Assembly (NCBI GenBank): GCA_025980625.1
Contig: JAICXG010000171.1
Location: 1-5,937, forward strand
From: Chthoniobacterales bacterium
GTDB lineage: Bacteria; Verrucomicrobiota; Verrucomicrobiia; Chthoniobacterales; UBA10450
Reading direction: 5' to 3'
Length of the DNA stretch: 5,937 nt
The notes below the pieces were generated by a model. That model was given only the letters and a program-made list of their open reading frames with translations, was not told the DNA's origin and searched no databases. A program made the position numbers and the translations under genes. Below are positions 5,285 through 5,937 of this stretch, in pieces. The stretch's first letter is position 1. Each line of letters begins with the position of its first letter.

Positions 5285-5937
5285 TTACTTCGCTTCGTTC
5301 AACGACCAGTCGTAATCCTGGTAGGTGATCTTAACCTCGTTAGGCAAGGGCGGCTGCCGGCGTTGATTGATGAATGCAAGCACGCCGCCGACCGGCTTAA
5401 AGTCGTCCCGGTACCAATTGAAAATCGCGGAGAGCGCGGCGCTCTTGTTCGGCGGCGTGTACTCGACCCCTTTCTTCGAATTAACAAAGGCGACCGCGAG
5501 CTTTTCCAGTTGGCCGTCGAGCTGATCTGCGCGAAAAGCCTGCCGATTAAGCGGCGGGCAACTGCGGCTCGCGCAGTTGAGCGCAAAATGAACCCGCGGC
5601 TCGTGGAACTTGCGCCGAATGATGTCTTTCTCGAGATGATTGAAACTCATCTGCTCGCCCGCGACCTCGATCCTCGGGCTGATGAAAAACGTGAAGAGCA
5701 GGTCTTTCACACTCTTCGTCGGATATTTCTGCAAGGCCTCGTGCAGGATCCAGGCGTTATAGGCGTTGAGATAAAAGGCGAGCTGTTCTTTTTCGCCTAA
5801 CGACACGACTTTTTCCAGCGCGATCGCGTTCACCACATCCTGGATCGCCTGCATGTCGGCAGCGTCGCTTTTCCAGGCGCCATATCTGACGCCGCTATCG
5901 GTGACGTATTTGGCGAGGAGCCGGTTGTAAGTGTCGA
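5285..5937 (-). CDS. DUF547 domain-containing protein (5' end outside window)
   Basis: The minus-strand frame stays open from the stop at 5285-5287 to the window edge, giving 217 codons including the stop. The ATG at 5852-5854 is internal: the 27 codons upstream of it (DTYNRLLAKYVTDSGVRYG and on) match the usual start of DUF547 domains, so the true start is beyond base 5937. Counted from that internal Met, the family signatures are FYLNAYNAWILHEAL at 27-41, a hydrophobic segment then RIEVAGEQMSFNHLE at 61-75, and HFALNCASRSCPPL at 89-102 with its two cysteines (C95, C99). FNWYRDDF follows at 145-152. DUF547 has no assigned biochemical activity; members are often exported, but the N-terminus that would show a signal peptide is missing. 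The membrane/CBS gene follows 66 bases downstream on the same strand. Confidence 0.88.
   Translation of the reverse strand, partial: DTYNRLLAKYVTDSGVRYGAWKSDAADMQAIQDVVNAIALEKVVSLGEKEQLAFYLNAYNAWILHEALQKYPTKSVKDLLFTFFISPRIEVAGEQMSFNHLEKDIIRRKFHEPRVHFALNCASRSCPPLNRQAFRADQLDGQLEKLAVAFVNSKKGVEYTPPNKSAALSAIFNWYRDDFKPVGGVLAFINQRRQPPLPNEVKITYQDYDWSLNEAK
5337..5347 (+). repeat. TCGTTAGGCAA interspersed motif, exact copy 8
   Basis: Exact plus-strand copy, antisense inside the DUF547 gene. On the gene strand it encodes Leu-Pro-Asn-Glu within PPLPNEVK, close to the C-terminus. Confidence 0.85.
5795..5803 (-). repeat. TCGTTAGGC interspersed motif, copy 9 (minus strand)
   Basis: It reads GCCTAACGA on the plus strand and is followed on the motif strand by GA rather than AA. 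It is in sense orientation in the DUF547 gene, encoding Ser-Leu-Gly in VVSLGEKE. Confidence 0.75.

Noticed and set aside
5228..5800. 190-codon open frame on the plus strand
   Set aside because: It is antisense to the DUF547 gene, whose family motifs are clear, and its translation is unlike any family I know.
413..5803. TTAGGC as a telomere-type repeat
   Set aside because: TTAGGC resembles the nematode telomere unit, but here it never occurs in tandem, has conserved flanks (TCG before, AA after), and the genes are bacterial.
5852..5854. ATG as the start of the DUF547 gene
   Set aside because: The frame continues upstream to the window edge with residues typical of the domain start, so this Met is internal.

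Overview
The window is a compact, G+C-rich bacterial chromosome segment with six protein genes and only short gaps between them (no gap exceeds about 170 bases). No RNA gene, CRISPR array, insertion sequence or phage gene was seen. The neighbouring zwf and opcA genes, the cyanobacteria-like N-terminal extension of Zwf, and a fold-back intergenic repeat with TGTCATCC ends fit a free-living heterotroph. My guess is a soil or freshwater Verrucomicrobiota member (Spartobacteria/Chthoniobacterales-like). That guess rests on family resemblance recalled from memory, not on a search.

Layout, left to right. (1) Bases 1-384, plus strand: the C-terminal third of serine hydroxymethyltransferase (glyA), cut by the window edge. 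(2) Bases 439-1521, minus strand: an endonuclease/exonuclease/phosphatase (EEP) superfamily protein, convergent with glyA. (3) Bases 1627-3165, plus strand: glucose-6-phosphate dehydrogenase (zwf), divergent from the EEP gene. (4) Bases 3191-3311: a roughly 121-bp imperfect inverted repeat between zwf and opcA. (5) Bases 3334-4392, plus strand: OpcA, the Zwf assembly/activation protein. (6) Bases 4445-5218, minus strand: a small protein with two membrane segments and a CBS-like C-terminal part, convergent with opcA. (7) Bases 5285-5937, minus strand: a DUF547 protein running off the right edge, probably co-transcribed with the membrane protein.

Functionally, zwf and opcA form the entry step of the oxidative pentose phosphate pathway (NADPH and pentose supply). 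glyA supplies one-carbon units. The EEP, membrane/CBS and DUF547 proteins have no specific role readable from sequence.

The most striking signal is not a gene. The 11-mer TCGTTAGGCAA, core CGTTAGGC, occurs again and again on both strands. There are five exact 11-mers, three more copies of the 8-base core and one degenerate copy in 5.9 kb. About 0.2 copies of the 8-mer and about 0.003 of the 11-mer would be expected by chance at equal base frequencies. Copies lie inside four of the six genes and in all three intergenic regions that hold an inverted repeat. In each of those three the copy lies in the hairpin loop. This looks like a genome-wide interspersed signal of the kind known as DNA uptake sequences, HIP1, Chi or KOPS, and is the item most worth following up.
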